Shown one piece after another: positions 12,400 through 15,018 of a stretch of DNA of 15,018 nt; within the stretch, counting starts at the first letter, position 1; every line of letters starts with the position of its first letter. Below the pieces are notes generated by a model, which was not told where the DNA came from, did not search any database, and saw nothing but the letters and a program-made list of their open reading frames with translations. The translations under genes were made by a program, and so were the position numbers. Origin of the DNA: Pseudomonadota bacterium (GTDB taxonomy: Bacteria; Pseudomonadota; Gammaproteobacteria; Burkholderiales; Burkholderiaceae_D); assembly GCA_023416415.1 (NCBI GenBank), contig JAEZHR010000222.1, positions 1 to 15,018 of the forward strand, read 5' to 3'.

Positions 12400-14406
12400 C
12401 TATTCAATCTTGGGCAGGTTTGCCAATTGCTGCGCCAGGTAGTTGCTGGTTTCGGACATCCTCGACAGTGCGAGATCCAGCGCAGTGAACTGAGCGCGGT
12501 AACGCTTTTCGACGGTTTCCAGGCGCAGGTTCAGGCGCTCTCGCTGCGAGTTGATGTCCTTGAGCGTCGCGTTGATGCCGTCGATGCGCGAGCCGATCAT
12601 GCCCTCCTCATCGAGCCACGAATTGACGAGCTCGTTGAAGCGGTGGGCGTAACCCTTGGCATAGCTCACCGTCCCCCGGCTGCCAAGCGTGGTGCCGGTG
12701 ATTTCGATTCTGAGGCCGTCGGCATCGCTGCCGATGGCGCCGATCAGCTGCCGCCCAGAACCCATCGCGGGAACGCCGCCGATCGTTCCGGCTACATCAG
12801 TGCCTTCGATGGCGACCGGCTCGCTGCCGAACAGGCTCTCCAGTCCGTTTCCTCCGGTGACGAGGACATGCGAAACGGAGCCGTAGCGGCTCGACGTCAG
12901 ATTCAGGACGCCGCCACTTTGCGTAACGGAAACCCGGGAGCCGGCATCCTTGAAGGCCTCGATGCCGTTGATCTTGGACTGAATATGCGCGGCCAGCGCC
13001 GATGCGCTGGCGTAGGTGTCATGCTCGAGCGTGATGGTTGCCTTCGTCCCGTCAAGCACGACTTCCAGCGTATCGTTGTCGGCGCCGATGGTCAGGCTGG
13101 CCGCGCCGGCAGCCGTGAATTTCCCCTGGGTGGCCAGCTGCGTAACCTCGACCGCGTAGGAGCCGGGCTTGGTCTTGTCGGTCGCGCTCACGAAGGACAC
13201 CAGGCTGTCGGTCGATCTGCCCGCCGCCGCGAAAAGGTTGGCGATGTCGCCGAAGTTCTCGTTGATCGCCTTGTCCAGCTTGGCCTTGTCCACGCCGAGC
13301 TTGCCGTCGGTCTGCAGCGTCACGCCGATGTCGTTGAGCAGCTTGAACTTGCCGGCGCCTTCCACGGACGTCGAGACCATGCTGCGCAGCTGGGTCTGGA
13401 TGGAGCGTGCCGTTGCATCGCCGGTCAGGGCGGACGCCTGTCTGGTTTCCGCGTTGTAGGAGGTCAGGCTGGTGAGCGTCTGCTGGAGCTGGTTGTAGGC
13501 GTTGACGAACTGGTCGACTGCGCTGCTGACCGCGCTGGTGTCCTTGGAAACCGAAATCGTGATCGGCTTGCCGTCGGTGACCTTGTCGAGGGTCAGCGTC
13601 ACGCCGGTGAGGACGTCGGTGACCGTATTTGTCGTCTTGGAAACAGCAAGACCATCAACCGAGAACTCCGCGTTCTGCGCAGTCATCGTTTCCCGGAGCG
13701 ACTGGGTGCCTGCCGGATCGTGCTCGAGCAGGTTCTTCAGCGCGCTGTCTCCTTCAACGGAGATTTTCATGCTGCCGGTCTTGCCGGTGCTCTTCTGCGT
13801 GAGCACCAGGCGGTATGGCGAATCGCCGCCGTCGTTGATGATCGAGGCGGTGACACCGATGGCGGCGCTGTTGATGGCGTCGCGAATTCCGGTCAGCGAG
13901 CTGTTGGTTTCGTTGATCGTGATCGTCTTGACGCCGGAGCCGCTGCTGGTGAAGCTTGCGCCCGTGTACTGGCCGGTCTCGCTATCGAACGAGCCGCTTT
14001 CGCCGAGCTCGATCGTGCCGAAATCGATGGTGATCGTGCCGGTGCCGATGTTCCCGCTCGAACTGGCCTGGCCGACTGCGACCAGCTTCTGTGCCTGGGC
14101 GAGCTTCGAGACTTCAATGCGATGGGAGCCGGGTTCTGCCTGGCTGTTTCCGGTCGCGTTGACGATCGCCGAGTCGGACGAACTGACGCGCACGGACTGG
14201 AACTTGGAAGGCGAGGAGAGACTGTTGACGGCGTTTTGAAATGTTGACAACGCACCTTTGAGGTTCCCGATTGCCGACATCTTGGCCTGAATTCCAGCCT
14301 CTTTCTTGGCGAGATTCGCCAGAGGTTGCTGCTCGAGCGCCATCAGCTGCGAAATGATGCTGTTGACGTCCAGGCCGGAACCAATACCAAGGGATGAGAG
14401 CGCCAC
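12400..14406 (-). CDS. fliD: Flagellar filament cap protein FliD
   Basis: FliD forms the cap at the filament tip under which flagellin subunits insert. The N-terminal GIGSGLDVNSIISQLMALEQQPLA and the C-terminal coiled coil (about 602-665, with QRERLNLRLETVEKRYRAQF) are classic. NTVTDVLTGVTLTL at 260-273 is a flagellin-hook-IN type motif. At 668 residues it is much longer than enteric FliD (about 470). The extra length includes a second copy of the PGSxxxEVxxLAxxxK module: residues 92-107 and again 414-429. The start is GTG, set by AGGAGG at 5-nt spacing. A near-consensus sigma-28 promoter lies about 35-60 bp upstream. It is first in fliD-fliS-fliT and the genes after. Confidence 0.97.
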   Translation of the reverse strand: MALSSLGIGSGLDVNSIISQLMALEQQPLANLAKKEAGIQAKMSAIGNLKGALSTFQNAVNSLSSPSKFQSVRVSSSDSAIVNATGNSQAEPGSHRIEVSKLAQAQKLVAVGQASSSGNIGTGTITIDFGTIELGESGSFDSETGQYTGASFTSSGSGVKTITINETNSSLTGIRDAINSAAIGVTASIINDGGDSPYRLVLTQKSTGKTGSMKISVEGDSALKNLLEHDPAGTQSLRETMTAQNAEFSVDGLAVSKTTNTVTDVLTGVTLTLDKVTDGKPITISVSKDTSAVSSAVDQFVNAYNQLQQTLTSLTSYNAETRQASALTGDATARSIQTQLRSMVSTSVEGAGKFKLLNDIGVTLQTDGKLGVDKAKLDKAINENFGDIANLFAAAGRSTDSLVSFVSATDKTKPGSYAVEVTQLATQGKFTAAGAASLTIGADNDTLEVVLDGTKATITLEHDTYASASALAAHIQSKINGIEAFKDAGSRVSVTQSGGVLNLTSSRYGSVSHVLVTGGNGLESLFGSEPVAIEGTDVAGTIGGVPAMGSGRQLIGAIGSDADGLRIEITGTTLGSRGTVSYAKGYAHRFNELVNSWLDEEGMIGSRIDGINATLKDINSQRERLNLRLETVEKRYRAQFTALDLALSRMSETSNYLAQQLANLPKIE

Positions 14407-14411
14407 GCGTG

Positions 14412-14417
14412 CCTCCT
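14412..14417 (-). promoter_or_regulatory. Ribosome binding site of fliD
   Basis: A full AGGAGG lies 5 nt before the GTG at 14406. It decides for the GTG start, giving the conserved MALSSLGIGSGLD N-terminus. Confidence 0.85.
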
Positions 14418-14440
14418 GCGGAAAAACCTACTCTAGCCTG

Positions 14441-14467
14441 TTATCGGCACTGCCAATGCTGACTTTA
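14441..14467 (-). promoter_or_regulatory. Sigma-28 (FliA) promoter of fliD
   Basis: On the minus strand TAAAGTCA (14467-14460), an 11-bp spacer and GCCGATAA (14448-14441) match the sigma-28 consensus TAAAGTTT-N11-GCCGATAA. The -10 box is perfect, the -35 matches at six of eight bases, and spacing is exact. Transcription should begin near 14435, giving a leader of about 30 nt that includes the fliD ribosome site. This places fliD and the genes behind it in the late flagellar class. Confidence 0.88.
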
Positions 14468-14499
14468 GAAGCCGATTTCCCTGTCTGTTCGACAGCTTT

Positions 14500-14874
14500 T
14501 CAAGCCTGTTGTTTGATGAGTAATCCGGACATTTTGTCAAGTGCCTTGGAAATGCTGACCGCTTCTTCGGTCGGAATCTGGCGCAGCACTTCCTTGGTCT
14601 GGAGATCGACAATCTTGACCAGAGGACGTCCGGAGTCCGTATCGAGCTCGAATTGCAGGCTCAGGGATTGTTCCCGGACAGCCTTGTTGATGCTCTTGAG
14701 TGCGTCTTCCAGTGCGGTCGAGGCAGAGGCTGCATCGGGTTGCTGGACGCGGGCACCAGGCTGGGCGGGCTCCGCAGCGGGGCGAGGCGCCGCCGCGGCT
14801 TCTGCGGGAATGGTGGTCCGGGTGGCGATATCGACTCTCGCCGTGGCCGGATTGCTCGTCGGTTGAATTGCCAT
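14500..14874 (-). CDS. flaG: FlaG family flagellar protein
   Basis: FlaG proteins affect filament length or filament-hook structure; their exact role is not settled. The 124-residue protein has a disordered Ala/Pro-rich N-terminal half (about 1-50). The FlaG domain follows (about 55-122): LSLQFELDTDSGRPLVKIVD, then EVLRQIPTEEAVSISKALDKM, which includes the typical RQIP motif. The ATG has an AAGGGAG site with 6-nt spacing. It sits between fliC and fliD, its common location. No promoter of its own is seen in the short spacer after the fliC terminator, so expression may depend on readthrough. A small hairpin (CTGTC/GACAG, 14481-14495) follows its stop. Confidence 0.93.
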   Translation of the reverse strand: MAIQPTSNPATARVDIATRTTIPAEAAAAPRPAAEPAQPGARVQQPDAASASTALEDALKSINKAVREQSLSLQFELDTDSGRPLVKIVDLQTKEVLRQIPTEEAVSISKALDKMSGLLIKQQA

Positions 14875-14892
14875 GTAGAGCTCCCTTCTTGA

Positions 14893-14929
14893 GCAAAAAC
14901 CCGACCAGGTTCAATGGTCGGGTTTTTGC
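14893..14929. terminator. Intrinsic terminator after the flagellin gene
   Basis: GCAAAAACCCGACCA and TGGTCGGGTTTTTGC form a perfect 15-bp stem around a 7-nt loop. The GC core is flanked by A5 and T5, so it reads as an intrinsic terminator in either direction. On the minus strand it starts 17 nt after the fliC stop, so its main role is to end the flagellin message. It ends only 18 bp before the flaG ATG. Confidence 0.92.
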
Positions 14930-14946
14930 GGGTTGCGGTTAGCGGA

Positions 14947-15018
14947 TTATCCGCGGAGCAGCGCGAGCACTCCGTTCGGCAAAGCGTTCGCCTGGGCCAG
15001 CATCGCGGTACCGGCTTG
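14947..15018 (-). CDS. fliC: Flagellin FliC, C-terminal end only
   Basis: Only the last 23 codons lie in the window. They read QAGTAMLAQANALPNGVLALLRG and then TAA. This is the conserved C-terminal D0 helix of bacterial flagellin, the part that lines the filament channel and is bound by FliS. The gene continues beyond the right edge. It ends just before a strong terminator and is followed by flaG and fliD, the standard order. Number of flagellin copies and promoter cannot be judged here. Confidence 0.93.
   Translation of the reverse strand, partial: QAGTAMLAQANALPNGVLALLRG

Noticed and set aside
12427..14247. 606-codon plus-strand open frame opposite fliD.
   Set aside because: Antisense shadow of fliD. 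The composition (many Arg, Asp, Gly, Val and no domain) is typical of such shadows in GC-rich genes.

Overview
This window is almost entirely a flagellar gene cluster. The gene content and order (fliC-flaG-fliD-fliS-fliT, then fliE, then fliFGHIJK and fliLMN), the high GC content and the protein sequences point to a motile betaproteobacterium. The order is typical of Rhodocyclales such as Azoarcus, Thauera and relatives. That genus-level placement is inferred from gene order and general resemblance, not from a database search. Fourteen of the fifteen genes lie on the minus strand, so the window is best read from right to left; only fliE is on the plus strand.

Right part (15018 to about 9382, minus strand), late filament genes. 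The last 23 codons of a flagellin gene (fliC) end in a perfect inverted-repeat terminator, followed by flaG. A near-consensus sigma-28 (FliA) promoter then precedes an apparent operon: fliD (filament cap), fliS and fliT (export chaperones for flagellin and FliD), a second FliK-like protein, a small protein equivalent to the C-terminal domain of FlhB, and a PilZ-domain protein of the YcgR flagellar-brake type. The spacing from fliD to the FlhB-like gene is tight (0 to 12 bp, or overlapping).

Middle (9381 to 8561). fliE (MS ring to rod adaptor) runs on the plus strand. It converges on the pilZ gene over a 240-bp spacer with short repeats and is divergent from fliF over a 236-bp control region.

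Left part (8560 to 44, minus strand), basal body and export genes. fliF-fliG-fliH-fliI-fliJ-fliK build the MS ring, the rotor, the export ATPase complex and the hook-length ruler. After a 245-bp spacer with a strong hairpin come fliL-fliM-fliN (stator-associated protein and C-ring switch). FliN ends 43 bp before the window edge, where fliO, fliP, fliQ and fliR would be expected.

Together these genes encode the ring, switch, export engine, length control and filament-tip machinery of one flagellar system. No mobile elements, tRNA or rRNA genes or CRISPR arrays were seen, and no gene-free stretch exceeds 300 bp. The least ordinary element is the overlapping pair of a second FliK-like gene and a stand-alone, non-cleavable FlhB C-domain gene inside a sigma-28 operon with a PilZ brake. 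I see no wholly novel system.
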